Assembly (NCBI GenBank): GCA_028278755.1
Contig: JAPYOI010000334.1
Span: 1 to 12,718 of the forward strand
Source: Poriferisodalis multihospitum
GTDB taxonomy: Bacteria > Actinomycetota > Acidimicrobiia > Acidimicrobiales > Poriferisodalaceae
Reading direction: 5' to 3'
DNA: 12,718 nucleotides
Notes under the pieces: generated by a model
Seen by the model: only the letters and a program-made list of their open reading frames with translations
Database searches by the model: none
What the model was told of the DNA's origin: nothing
Shown here: in pieces, positions 1 through 7,146 of the stretch
Numbering within the stretch: position 1 is the stretch's first letter
Layout: each line of letters opens with the position of its first letter
Program-made: the position numbers and the translations under genes

Positions 1-1440
1 GATCACGTCGGCACCGAGGTCGCCCAGCAGCTTGGTGGCAGACGGTCCGGCCAGCACCCAGGTGAAGTCGGCCACACGGATCCCGTCCAGCGGGCGCCGG
101 TCGTCGGCGTCGTTCCCCGACGACGCTGCTCCGGCCACGCTGCCGATGTCGCCATTGCGAGCTTCGCCCGCGGGCGCAGCCCACAACGCCAATATCTCCT
201 CGAGCGACGTGTCCGCAGCGGCTGGGGTGCCGGGCGGCACGGATCCGGATCGACCCGTATCGCTCCATCGCACCAAGCGCGCCGGCAACGTCACCGAACC
301 GGCGGCGCTGCCTGTGCCTGTGTCCATCGATCGGGCCGATACCAGTGAACCGTTCGCAGCGGTCCGGCCGGGCGGCAGGACGTCGGCGAAGAACTCCCGG
401 TGCGCGAACTGCGGGTTCGCGCAGACCTCAGCGATATCGAGCACCCCGCCGAAGGCCACATGCCGCTCCTGCGCTTCCCACCAGACCTCGCGCGCATCCT
501 GCGGAGCGATCCAGCGCCGGACGGCATCCATGACCTCGTCCACGCTGAGCAGCAGCTCGCCGGGGTCGATTCCGATCCACTTGTCGACTTCGTCGGATCC
601 CGTCTCGACCATCCACTCCAGCAGCAGGTCGGGTGTCGGCGTCGGCGTGATCATGACGTAGCCGCCGTCGCCGCCCACACACTCCGCCAAGTCGTATGCA
701 CGCAGCCAGTGCAGCGCCCCTTGGCGCGGGGCCACCTTGGGCAGCGGCAGCAGGTCGTCGAAGAAGTACTGCATGAACAGGTTCTCGATCGAACCGGTCA
801 CCGTCTCGTGGACGGACAGGTCGAGATGCGCGCCCCGGCCCGTCGAGCGGGCCGACAATGCCGCCGCAACGCCCGAGGCCGCCGCCACGAAGCCCGCGTA
901 GTTGTACGCCTGGCGGCCCCAGACGTTGAGCGGGCGGTCAGCGAGGCCCGTCAGCCCCATCATCCCGCCCATCGCAGCGGCCACGAGGTCGGAGCCGAGC
1001 CACTGCGCCCGCGGGCCGGTGCGCCCGAATGGCGTGATCGACACCTGCACGAGCGCTGGGTTGCCGGCGCTGATGTCGGGGTAGTCAATACCCGCGTCGG
1101 CCAGCCTGCCGGGGCGCTCGGTCTCTACGACCATGTCGGCCGCGTCAGCCAATCGGCGGTAGGCGTCTTGACCTTCAGCGGTGCTCAGGTCCACACGGCA
1201 GCGGCGCTTGCCGCCGTCGTACCACCAGTCGGCGACACCGCCCAGCGCTGCCGCAGCCGGATCGGCCAGCGGCAGGCCCGGTGCTCCGGTGCCGACCCTC
1301 ACCACGTCGGCGCCCAGCTCGGTCAGCAGTTTCGTCGCGAACCGGCCTGCGTCGCCGGTCAGGTCGACGACACGCAGTCCCGACAGCGCCCCGTGGACGG
1401 TCGAGGAGTCGCGACCATGAGGGTTGGCGGGCTGATTCAT
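1..1440 (-). CDS. Two-domain CaiB/BaiF family (class III) CoA-transferase, 3' end cut by the window edge
   Basis: Translating the minus strand from an ATG at 1440 gives 480 codons open to base 1, so the C-terminus lies outside the window. Residues about 19-400 form one complete CaiB/BaiF unit: LSGLRVVDLTG at 19-29, ELGADVVRV at 41-49, the SITPFGRTGP turn at 134-143, and GRGAHLDLSVHE at 201-212, where Asp207 sits where I expect the family's catalytic Asp. A Pro/Ala/Gly/Asp-rich linker (about 400-448) follows, then a second unit starts at 451 (LDGIRVADFTWVLAGPSATK) and runs off the edge. Single-domain relatives are about 400 residues, so the full protein is probably 750-850. The family moves CoA between carboxylic acids through Asp-linked intermediates. 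The gene is last of three minus-strand genes, 71 bp after the amidotransferase, and has its own -10-like hexamer. The acid substrate cannot be read from sequence. Confidence 0.9.
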   Translation of the reverse strand, partial: MNQPANPHGRDSSTVHGALSGLRVVDLTGDAGRFATKLLTELGADVVRVGTGAPGLPLADPAAAALGGVADWWYDGGKRRCRVDLSTAEGQDAYRRLADAADMVVETERPGRLADAGIDYPDISAGNPALVQVSITPFGRTGPRAQWLGSDLVAAAMGGMMGLTGLADRPLNVWGRQAYNYAGFVAAASGVAAALSARSTGRGAHLDLSVHETVTGSIENLFMQYFFDDLLPLPKVAPRQGALHWLRAYDLAECVGGDGGYVMITPTPTPDLLLEWMVETGSDEVDKWIGIDPGELLLSVDEVMDAVRRWIAPQDAREVWWEAQERHVAFGGVLDIAEVCANPQFAHREFFADVLPPGRTAANGSLVSARSMDTGTGSAAGSVTLPARLVRWSDTGRSGSVPPGTPAAADTSLEEILALWAAPAGEARNGDIGSVAGAASSGNDADDRRPLDGIRVADFTWVLAGPSATKLLGDLGADVI

Positions 1441-1449
1441 GACGGCCCG

Positions 1450-1455
1450 AAGCTA
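1450..1455 (-). promoter_or_regulatory. Candidate -10 hexamer (TAGCTT) for the CoA-transferase gene
   Basis: On the minus strand TAGCTT, a match to the actinobacterial TANNNT -10 pattern, ends 9 nt before the ATG at 1440. No Shine-Dalgarno-like sequence is visible, so a leaderless or nearly leaderless transcript is plausible. The hexamer and the bases after it (TAGCTTCGGGCCGTC then ATG) closely resemble those before the guaB-like gene at 7145-7160. No clear -35 box was found. This is pattern matching only. Confidence 0.4.
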
Positions 1456-1511
1456 GCCCCGACGTTCGCGGCACACGATGGTGAGGCGGACCACTGCCGG
1501 CATCCCGCCCG

Positions 1512-2228
1512 CTAGTCGAATGCTGCCGCCATGAAGTTGCGGTACAGCTGCTCGGCGTCGGCGGCGAAACCGACCATGGCGCGGTCGGCGTCGGCGGCCA
1601 GCGCGTCCAACGAGCCGGGGCCGAGCGTCGACTCCAAGGCCTCGCGGTAGGCGTCGATGGCGCCCCAGTTGCGCACCGTGTCGTCCTCCACCTCGACGTG
1701 GTACTGCATCGACCAGGCCCACGGCCCGACCCGCATCGCCTGCACACGGCACTCGGGCGAGCTTGCGAGCACCACCGCGTCGTCGGGCGGCTGCGCCACC
1801 TGCACCGAGTGCCACTGCAGCGCGTGCTGGCGGTCGCTCATCTGTCGGAAGATCGGGTCGCTGCGGCCCTCCGGCGTGAGATCCACGGCCAGCACGCCGA
1901 TCTCAGGCGGGCGCTGCGGGCCGCAGGTTCCGCCGAGCGCATCGGCCAGCAGCTGATGCCCCAGGCACAGCCCCAGAAACGGTCGCTGCAGCTCGCGCAC
2001 CCAGCGGCGGATGGCCCGCTTCTCGGGCACCAGCCAGGGGCAGTCCTCCACGTCCCACACGTCCATCGGGCCGCCCATCACCCACATGGCGTCGAAGTCC
2101 TCCAGCGGCGGGATGGGCTCCCCTTCGTCGAGCTCGACGGCGGTCCATTCGACGCCGTCGGCCCGCAGGAAGTCGCGCAGCCGGCCCGGATGCTCGCAGT
2201 CAATGTGCTGCAGTACCAGGAGTCGCAT
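1512..2228 (-). CDS. Class I glutamine amidotransferase domain protein
   Basis: This is a 238-residue stand-alone class I (triad) glutamine amidotransferase, the family that hydrolyses glutamine and passes ammonia to a partner synthetase, or acts on gamma-glutamyl compounds. The nucleophile elbow GLCLGHQ places the catalytic Cys at 88, and QYHVEVE supplies His177 and Glu179. The N-terminus MRLLVLQH and the VMGGPMDVWD segment at about 50-60 are also typical of COG0518-like proteins. I chose the ATG at 2228; an in-frame GTG at 2246 would add six residues that do not look like the family N-terminus. No synthetase partner is fused or adjacent. It lies 32 bp after the beta-lactamase-like gene and 71 bp before the CoA-transferase, on the same strand, so co-transcription is possible. 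The substrate is unknown. Confidence 0.88.
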   Translation of the reverse strand: MRLLVLQHIDCEHPGRLRDFLRADGVEWTAVELDEGEPIPPLEDFDAMWVMGGPMDVWDVEDCPWLVPEKRAIRRWVRELQRPFLGLCLGHQLLADALGGTCGPQRPPEIGVLAVDLTPEGRSDPIFRQMSDRQHALQWHSVQVAQPPDDAVVLASSPECRVQAMRVGPWAWSMQYHVEVEDDTVRNWGAIDAYREALESTLGPGSLDALAADADRAMVGFAADAEQLYRNFMAAAFD

Positions 2229-2260
2229 CGTCCGCGTTGCTACCACGTCCGCGACGGGGG

Positions 2261-3400
2261 TCAGTCCGGGCTGGTGCAGAGACCCGCGAGGCTGCTGATC
2301 GCAGTGTCGCGGCGGGGCTGGCGCACTTCGTGCTCGTCGTAGCCGTTGGTGGTGTAGCCGAGCGACAGCCCGGTGGCCGGATCGCCCCAGGCGAGCTGCC
2401 CGCCGGCGCCGTTGTGCCCGAATGCCATCGGCGACACGGTCCGGCCCAGCCCGCGCATGTTCGACAGGCCGTCGTCACCGGCCAGGAACAGCCCGATCGA
2501 GCGGTTGGCGGGCATGCCCATGGGGTCGGGCAGGGTGTTGCGCACCTCGCCGGTGCCCGTGGCCAGCATCGCAGGGTCCCAGAGTTCGTCGGGGTTGTGG
2601 AGCAGGCCCTGGTAGAAAAGCGCCAGGTCGACCGCAGTGCCGAACCCCCCGCCGCCCGGCACGCCCACCTCGCGCACCGACGGCTCGTTGAATCGCAGGA
2701 TTGCCTCGTTGGTGACCTCGGTCATGGGCAGTTCACGCACGCCGAACGTCGCTTCGAGCTCGTCGGGCGTGGCCGGCTCTCCCACCAGGATCAGCTCCGC
2801 TATGCCGTCCTGGTCGTCGGCAGCCAAGCCCAGCATGCGGGGCAGCCCCAGCGGGCCGGTGACACGCTCGTGCAGCTCGCCGCGGAAATCGTTGCCGGTG
2901 ACAGCGTTGATGATCTCTGCAAGCACCCAGTGCGCCGAGGTTGGGTGGTACTCGTACCGGGTGCCGGGCTCCCAGTTGAGCCGCCAGTTCGCCATGGCTG
3001 CCAGCCGCGACTCCGAGGTGTCCCACGCCGGCGGCTTCAGCGGGGCGTGCGGGAAGCCCGACGTGTGCAGCATCACCTGCTCCACCGTGATCTGGTCCTT
3101 GCCGTTCTCGCCGAACGCCGGCACGTAGCTGGCTGCGGTGGCGTCGAGTTCCACCACCCCCTCGCTGATGAGCTGCCACATCGTCGATGCAACGAACGGC
3201 TTGGTGGCCGAGAAGATGCAATAGCGGGTCTCGTCAGTGGCATCGCCGTAGGTGGCCTGCGCAACGATCTCGCCTTCGAATCCGACAGCCACCTGGCAGC
3301 TCGGCAGCAGGCCCGACTCCACCTCGCGCTTGCAGCGGTCGAGCAGAGCGTCGATGCGGGACGGTTGGACAGTGGTTGCAGCGTCAGTTGTTGTGCTCAC
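2261..3400 (-). CDS. Serine beta-lactamase-like hydrolase/esterase (class C / EstB type)
   Basis: The 379-residue product belongs to the beta-lactamase/penicillin-binding-protein fold group that includes class C enzymes and family VIII carboxylesterases. The catalytic SxxK motif is Ser64-Ala-Thr-Lys67 in CIFSATKPF. YEYHPTSAHW at 149-158 supplies the second-motif Tyr (about Tyr151), and GHNGAGGQ at 328-335 stands in the KTG position, as often in esterase-like members. HTSGFPHAP at 112-120 and the GGGGFGTAVDLA segment at 250-260 are also usual. No signal peptide is visible, so a cytoplasmic esterase or amidase is more likely than an antibiotic-resistance enzyme. The start is GTG (3400) and the stop TGA (2261). 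Upstream, a gap of about 110 bp separates it from the divergent LLM gene; downstream it is 32 bp from the amidotransferase. The native substrate cannot be inferred. Confidence 0.9.
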   Translation of the reverse strand: MSTTTDAATTVQPSRIDALLDRCKREVESGLLPSCQVAVGFEGEIVAQATYGDATDETRYCIFSATKPFVASTMWQLISEGVVELDATAASYVPAFGENGKDQITVEQVMLHTSGFPHAPLKPPAWDTSESRLAAMANWRLNWEPGTRYEYHPTSAHWVLAEIINAVTGNDFRGELHERVTGPLGLPRMLGLAADDQDGIAELILVGEPATPDELEATFGVRELPMTEVTNEAILRFNEPSVREVGVPGGGGFGTAVDLALFYQGLLHNPDELWDPAMLATGTGEVRNTLPDPMGMPANRSIGLFLAGDDGLSNMRGLGRTVSPMAFGHNGAGGQLAWGDPATGLSLGYTTNGYDEHEVRQPRRDTAISSLAGLCTSPD

Positions 3401-3423
3401 GGCCTTGGCCTAGCACCCGCGGC

Positions 3424-3429
3424 TACCGT
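3424..3429 (+). promoter_or_regulatory. Weak candidate -10 hexamer (TACCGT) upstream of the LLM oxidoreductase
   Basis: TACCGT fits TANNNT and lies in the divergent gap between the beta-lactamase-like and LLM genes. Transcription from it would give a leader of about 75 nt containing the inverted repeat at 3471-3485. No convincing -35 box is at the right spacing. The same hexamer occurs upstream of the YceI-like gene. Low confidence. Confidence 0.22.
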
Positions 3430-3470
3430 CTCGCTCCACAAGAGCGGCAAGCCCCGGGCCCGAGCGGCCC

Positions 3471-3485
3471 GTGAGCGAAGCTCAC
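3471..3485 (+). promoter_or_regulatory. 6-bp inverted repeat in the 5' region of the LLM oxidoreductase gene
   Basis: GTGAGCGAAGCTCAC is a perfect dyad with 6-bp arms and a 3-nt GAA centre, ending 26 bp before the ATG at 3512. It could be a small repressor operator or a hairpin in the mRNA leader. No regulator is encoded nearby to pair with it. The dyad is seen directly; the role is a guess. Confidence 0.3.
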
Positions 3486-3500
3486 ATGAGCGGGAAACAC

Positions 3501-3506
3501 AGGGGG
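3501..3506 (+). promoter_or_regulatory. Ribosome binding site (AGGGGG) fixing the LLM oxidoreductase start
   Basis: AGGGGG ends 5 nt before the ATG at 3512. It decides the start, because the frame stays open far upstream, antisense to the beta-lactamase-like gene, and could otherwise be over-extended to about base 2237. Confidence 0.7.
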
Positions 3507-3511
3507 ACGCA

Positions 3512-4444
3512 ATGAGCGACAGCACACCGGCCAACGGCAAGATCGAGTTCGGGCTGGCAATTCGCCGCAGCGACGACATTGCGGGGGCTGCGCGTGAGAT
3601 CGAAGCGCTCGGCTACGACTACGCCACCACCGGCGAGCACGTGTTCTTCCACGTGCCGACGTCGAACGGCTTCATCTCGCTGGCGGTCGCAGCGGGCGCC
3701 ACCACCACGCTCAAGCTGATGACATCGATCACGCTCATCCCGCTCTACCCGGCGGCGCTGTGCGCCAAGCTCGCGGCCTCCCTCGACGTGGCCTCGGGTG
3801 GTCGCTTCCACCTCGGCGTCGGCGTGGGCGGCGAGATGCCCTCGGAGTTCGAGGCGTGCGGCGTGCCGGTGCGCGAACGTGGCGCCCGGACCAATGAGGC
3901 GCTTGAGATCATGCGGCGGTTGTTCACCGAAGACGACGTCACGTTCGAGGGCCGCTTCAACACCCTGAACGGCGTCACGCTGGCTCCCAAGCCGGCATCG
4001 CCGCCGCCGGTGTGGGTTTCAGGCAGGCAGGATGCCGCGTGGCGACGGGCAGCACGCTACGGCGACGGCTGGCTGCCGTACATGTACACGCCCGAGCGGC
4101 TCGCGCAGTCAATCGAGGCAATCGCCGGCTACCGGGAAGACGAAGGCAACCCGACGCCGGTCGAGCCCGGCCTGTTCGTGTTCTTCTGCTGTCACGAAGA
4201 CAACGACACGGCTGTCAAGTACGCCGCCGAGCGGCTGTCCAAGCAGTACGCGCAAGACTTTTCGCAGCTCGTTCACAAGTTCGCCATCGCGGGCGATCCC
4301 GACCGCTGCGAGGCGAGGCTGCGCGAGTACATCGACGCCGGCGCGCGCACCGTCGTGTTGAGCGCCGCCTCGCCCATGAGCTACATCGAAGAGAGTGAAC
4401 GATTCTGGGCAGCGGAGGTGCTTCCGCGCTTCCGCGAGGGCTAG
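3512..4444 (+). CDS. LLM-class (luciferase-like) oxidoreductase, probably F420-dependent
   Basis: This 310-residue protein has the luciferase-like monooxygenase TIM-barrel pattern: GLAIRRSDD near the N-terminus, GYDYATTGEHVFF at 34-46, SLDVASGGRFHLGVGVG at 90-106, RTNEALEIMRRLF at 126-138, PPPVWVSG at 164-171 and a C-terminal GDPDRCEARLREYIDAGART segment (261-280). Its length and the DVASGGRFHLGVGVG glycine loop resemble the F420-using subfamilies rather than LuxA, but FMN use cannot be excluded. These enzymes pass hydride or oxygen between a deazaflavin or flavin and an organic substrate. A strong Shine-Dalgarno sequence supports the ATG. The acyl-CoA synthetase starts 23 bp after the stop, so the two probably form an operon that oxidises a compound and activates the resulting acid. 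The substrate is unknown. Confidence 0.9.
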   Translation: MSDSTPANGKIEFGLAIRRSDDIAGAAREIEALGYDYATTGEHVFFHVPTSNGFISLAVAAGATTTLKLMTSITLIPLYPAALCAKLAASLDVASGGRFHLGVGVGGEMPSEFEACGVPVRERGARTNEALEIMRRLFTEDDVTFEGRFNTLNGVTLAPKPASPPPVWVSGRQDAAWRRAARYGDGWLPYMYTPERLAQSIEAIAGYREDEGNPTPVEPGLFVFFCCHEDNDTAVKYAAERLSKQYAQDFSQLVHKFAIAGDPDRCEARLREYIDAGARTVVLSAASPMSYIEESERFWAAEVLPRFREG

Positions 4445-4467
4445 GCCCAGTCGCCGAAAGGGACGGA

Positions 4468-6180
4468 GTGTCCGCAAAGCGATTCTTCGAGACGACGCTG
4501 GCATCGGAGCGCATCGACGAGTTGAGCGCTTCGGGAGCGTGGCCGAACCGGCTGCTCGACGAGCGGATCGACAGGTGGACTGCCGAGCGGGCCGGCGAGC
4601 CGGTCATCACCGATCGCTTCGGCACCATGACCTGGGGCGAGCTCGGCGCCGACATCGATGCCGTCAGCAAGGGCCTGCTGGAGATCGGCGTCCGTCCCGG
4701 CACGGTCGTCCAGCTGCAGCTGCCGAATTGGCGCCACTTCGTGGTGACGGCGGTGGCATGCGACCGCATCGGAGCCGTGGTGAACCCGGTGGCACCGATC
4801 TTCCGGCACAACGAGCTCACGGTGATGAGCGAACTCGGCCGGCCGATGGTGGTGGTCACCGCCGACAGCTACCGGGGCTTCAAGCTCGCCGAGATGCACG
4901 CCGAGCTGCGCGAGCGCTGCGAATGGGTCACCGAGTTGGTGGTGGTGCCATCGCCCGAGACCTTGCAGTCGGATGCCGACGGGGACGAGTCGTGGCTGCC
5001 GGAGGGCGCGATCACCTGGGAGGACCTGGTCGAGGAAGGCCGGTTCTCGTCGTACGACCGCGCCGCCGTCGACCTGTGCCGGCCGGGGCCCAATGACGTG
5101 TGCGAGATGATGTTCACCTCGGGCACTACCGGCCTGCCCAAGGGCGTCATGCACACCCACAACATCCTGTCGGTGGCCGTCGATGCCTTCCTCGACACGG
5201 TGTGCGAGGGGCTCGATCCGCACCCTGGCGCCGGCGCGCCGCAGGCATACGTCACCCACATGGCCTCCACCCTGGGCCACCAGACCGGCTACTTGTACGG
5301 GATGCGGCTGCCGCTCTACACCGGCGGCCACGTCGTCATGCAGGACGTGTGGGACCCGGTGGAGTTCGTGGGGCTCATCGGCCAACACCGGATCCAGCTG
5401 TCGATGGGTGCAACGCCATTCCTCGCCGATGTGCTCAACGTCGATGATCTGGCCGGCTACGACCTGTCCACGTGGCAGCGATTCCTGTGTGCGGGTGCAG
5501 CGATCCCGCGCCCGGTGCTCGAACGTGCGCTCGAGCTGTTGCCCGATTGCGTGGTGGTGCCTGGCTGGGGCATGACCGAAACCGGCCTGTTGACAGTGGG
5601 CAGGCCCAGCGACCCGCTCGAGCGCCGGCTCACCGACGGCCGCGCCGTGGACGACAACGAGGTGCGGGTGATCGACGAATCCGGCCAGGCAGTAACCGAC
5701 GCCGAGGGCGACCTGCAATGCCGCGGCAGCGCGCTGTTCGCCGGCTACATGGCCGGGCGGGAGTTCACTGAGCAGTCCTGGACAGAAGGCTGGTTCGACA
5801 CCGGCGACCGGGCGGTCATGAACAGCGACGGGTACATCAGCATCGCGGGCCGTACGAAGGACTTGGTGATCCGCGGCGGCGAGAACGTCCCTGTCAAGGA
5901 AGTCGAAGATGTCCTGCTGCGACACCCAGGCGTCGGTGTCGCCGCCATCGTCGCCAAGCCTCATGAACGACTCGGCGAGATCGGCTGCGCGTTCGTTCAG
6001 CCCGTCGGCGAGGCGCCGACACTGGCTGAGCTCACGGAATTCCTCGACGACCAACAGGTGACGCGCCAGTTCTGGCCTGAGGAACTCGTGATCGTCGACG
6101 AGTTCCCGATGACGCCGAGCGGCAAGATCCAGAAGTACCGGCTGCGCGAACGCCTCGATGAGGAGCGCCGCTGTATCTGA
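4468..6180 (+). CDS. Acyl-CoA synthetase of the AMP-forming (ANL) superfamily
   Basis: The 570-residue product carries the full motif set of AMP-forming acid-CoA ligases: the phosphate loop TSGTTGLPKGVMH at 217-229, GWGMTET at 366-372, GWFDTGD at 441-447, GRTKDLVIRGGEN at 461-473, and PSGKIQK at 550-556 with the C-terminal catalytic Lys553. It should convert a carboxylic acid, ATP and CoA to an acyl-CoA, AMP and pyrophosphate in the cytoplasm. The general look recalls cyclohexanecarboxylate-CoA ligase (AliA-like) and FadD-type enzymes; the exact acid is not determined. The start is GTG at 4468, preceded by AAAGGGA (4457-4463). It lies 23 bp after the LLM gene, so coupled expression is likely, and the transcript probably ends at the hairpin at 6218-6241. 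All expected motif residues are present. Confidence 0.95.
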   Translation: MSAKRFFETTLASERIDELSASGAWPNRLLDERIDRWTAERAGEPVITDRFGTMTWGELGADIDAVSKGLLEIGVRPGTVVQLQLPNWRHFVVTAVACDRIGAVVNPVAPIFRHNELTVMSELGRPMVVVTADSYRGFKLAEMHAELRERCEWVTELVVVPSPETLQSDADGDESWLPEGAITWEDLVEEGRFSSYDRAAVDLCRPGPNDVCEMMFTSGTTGLPKGVMHTHNILSVAVDAFLDTVCEGLDPHPGAGAPQAYVTHMASTLGHQTGYLYGMRLPLYTGGHVVMQDVWDPVEFVGLIGQHRIQLSMGATPFLADVLNVDDLAGYDLSTWQRFLCAGAAIPRPVLERALELLPDCVVVPGWGMTETGLLTVGRPSDPLERRLTDGRAVDDNEVRVIDESGQAVTDAEGDLQCRGSALFAGYMAGREFTEQSWTEGWFDTGDRAVMNSDGYISIAGRTKDLVIRGGENVPVKEVEDVLLRHPGVGVAAIVAKPHERLGEIGCAFVQPVGEAPTLAELTEFLDDQQVTRQFWPEELVIVDEFPMTPSGKIQKYRLRERLDEERRCI

Positions 6181-6217
6181 CGGTTCCGACGCCCAACGGC
6201 GCCGATCCGTCCGACGC

Positions 6218-6241
6218 TTCAGACGCTCAAGAGCGTCTGAA
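6218..6241. terminator. Perfect 11-bp inverted repeat between convergent genes, candidate two-way terminator
   Basis: TTCAGACGCTC (6218-6228), AA, GAGCGTCTGAA (6231-6241) is a perfect stem-loop located 37 bp after the acyl-CoA synthetase stop. It contains the stop codon of the convergent YceI-like gene. Neither strand has a T-tract after the stem, as in the tail-less terminators proposed for high-GC actinobacteria. Its position and perfect arms argue for ending transcription from both sides. Confidence 0.65.
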
Positions 6242-7132
6242 CAGCAGCTGGAACTCCATGATTCCGTGATCTTCGGCCGACAGCACGATGGGCACCTGCG
6301 GCACGGTCACGTCGAAGTCGGCGAAGGTGATCTCGACCGAGCCGACGACGGCGATGACGCTGCCGACGAGCTGGGCTTCGATGTCGATGGTCACTGGCTG
6401 GGTGATGCCGTTGACCGTCAGGTCGCCCGATGCCATGAGGCTGATGGACTCGCCGAGTTCCACGGCGCCGTCGATGTGCAATTCCTCGGTGAGCGAGAAC
6501 GTGGCCGTGGGGTGCTGAGAGGTGCCCAGTGCTCGCTGGACCGCGCCATCGCGGCGGCTGTCGTCGGTCCGCAGCGTGGTCAGGTCAACCTCGATCTCCA
6601 CGGAAGTCACAGATTCCTCGGCGATCACCAACGTGCCGCTGACATCGCCGGTGCGGCCTACGGCTGTGAATGCGCCGATGCGCGCCAGCTCCTCGTCGAC
6701 GCGGAAGCCAGCGAACGAGCCAGTGGCGTCATCCAGGGTGAATTCCCCGGTCTCGGCATCCACTGCCCACGTGCCGTCCAGCTCCGCTGTCGAAGTCATT
6801 GCGGCGTCAGCTGCCGCGGCCGCGTCGCTGTCGCCGTCGCTTGCTCCCGATACACCAGCGCTGTCGCCGTCGTCCACGCCCGCGGCGTCGCCGTCTGCGG
6901 CATCGGGGGCAGCGTCATCGTTCCCGGCGACCTCCCTGCTCGCCGCCGCAGTGGTCGGCGACGCTGGGGGATCTGGGTTTTCTTGCGCCTGTTCGGCGAC
7001 TTCGACCGCTTCGGCCAGGCTGACCTCTTCGGGGGCATCGCCGAGCACGCGCCAGACGCCGATAATCGCCGCTGCTGCGACGATCGCGAGCAGCACGACC
7101 ACCGTCACAACCGTCCGGCGCCGGGGGCTCAT
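6227..7132 (-). CDS. Membrane-anchored YceI-like lipid-binding domain protein
   Basis: The 301-residue product begins with a short basic stretch (SPRRR) and a hydrophobic helix at about 7-30, with no lipobox Cys, so it is probably anchored with its bulk outside the membrane. A low-complexity Asp/Ala/Gly/Ser-rich segment at about 31-116 acts as a spacer. Residues 117-301 match the YceI lipocalin-like beta-barrel: LDGTWAVDAETGEF, SVEIEVDLTTLRTDDSRRDGA, the SQHPTATF signature at 205-212, and ASGDLTVNGITQPVTI at 234-249. YceI proteins bind isoprenoid or other amphipathic lipids; the ligand here is unknown. The stop codon lies inside the terminator-like hairpin. Its ATG is only 28 bp from that of the divergent guaB-like gene, and TACCGT lies just upstream. 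The acidic linker is the unusual part. Confidence 0.88.
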   Translation of the reverse strand: MSPRRRTVVTVVVLLAIVAAAAIIGVWRVLGDAPEEVSLAEAVEVAEQAQENPDPPASPTTAAASREVAGNDDAAPDAADGDAAGVDDGDSAGVSGASDGDSDAAAAADAAMTSTAELDGTWAVDAETGEFTLDDATGSFAGFRVDEELARIGAFTAVGRTGDVSGTLVIAEESVTSVEIEVDLTTLRTDDSRRDGAVQRALGTSQHPTATFSLTEELHIDGAVELGESISLMASGDLTVNGITQPVTIDIEAQLVGSVIAVVGSVEITFADFDVTVPQVPIVLSAEDHGIMEFQLLFRRS

Positions 7133-7140
7133 GGCGGCTC

Positions 7141-7146
7141 ACGGTA
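7141..7146 (-). promoter_or_regulatory. Candidate -10 hexamer (TACCGT) for the YceI-like gene
   Basis: On the minus strand TACCGT (a TANNNT match) ends 8 nt before the ATG at 7132, which suits a leaderless or nearly leaderless transcript. It overlaps the opposing hexamer at 7145-7150 by two bases. No Shine-Dalgarno sequence is visible in the 28-bp gap. Confidence 0.45.

Noticed and set aside
400..1515. Plus-strand open frame of 371 codons
   Set aside because: It is the complement of the CaiB/BaiF CoA-transferase; the composition (Arg, His, Ala, Gln-rich) is typical of antisense frames in high-GC DNA.
2261..3400. Antibiotic-resistance beta-lactamase
   Set aside because: There is no signal peptide, and the third motif is HNG-like rather than KTG, as in esterase-type members; resistance cannot be claimed.
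2237..3511. A long plus-strand frame that runs into the LLM oxidoreductase frame and could extend it by about 425 residues
   Set aside because: It is antisense to the well-supported beta-lactamase-like gene, its translation is low-complexity Arg/His/Val-rich with no family match, and a strong Shine-Dalgarno sequence marks the real start at 3512.
4441..6054. Minus-strand open frame of 537 codons
   Set aside because: It lies antisense to the acyl-CoA synthetase, which has all family motifs; the antisense translation is His/Val/Gly-rich with no recognisable motif.
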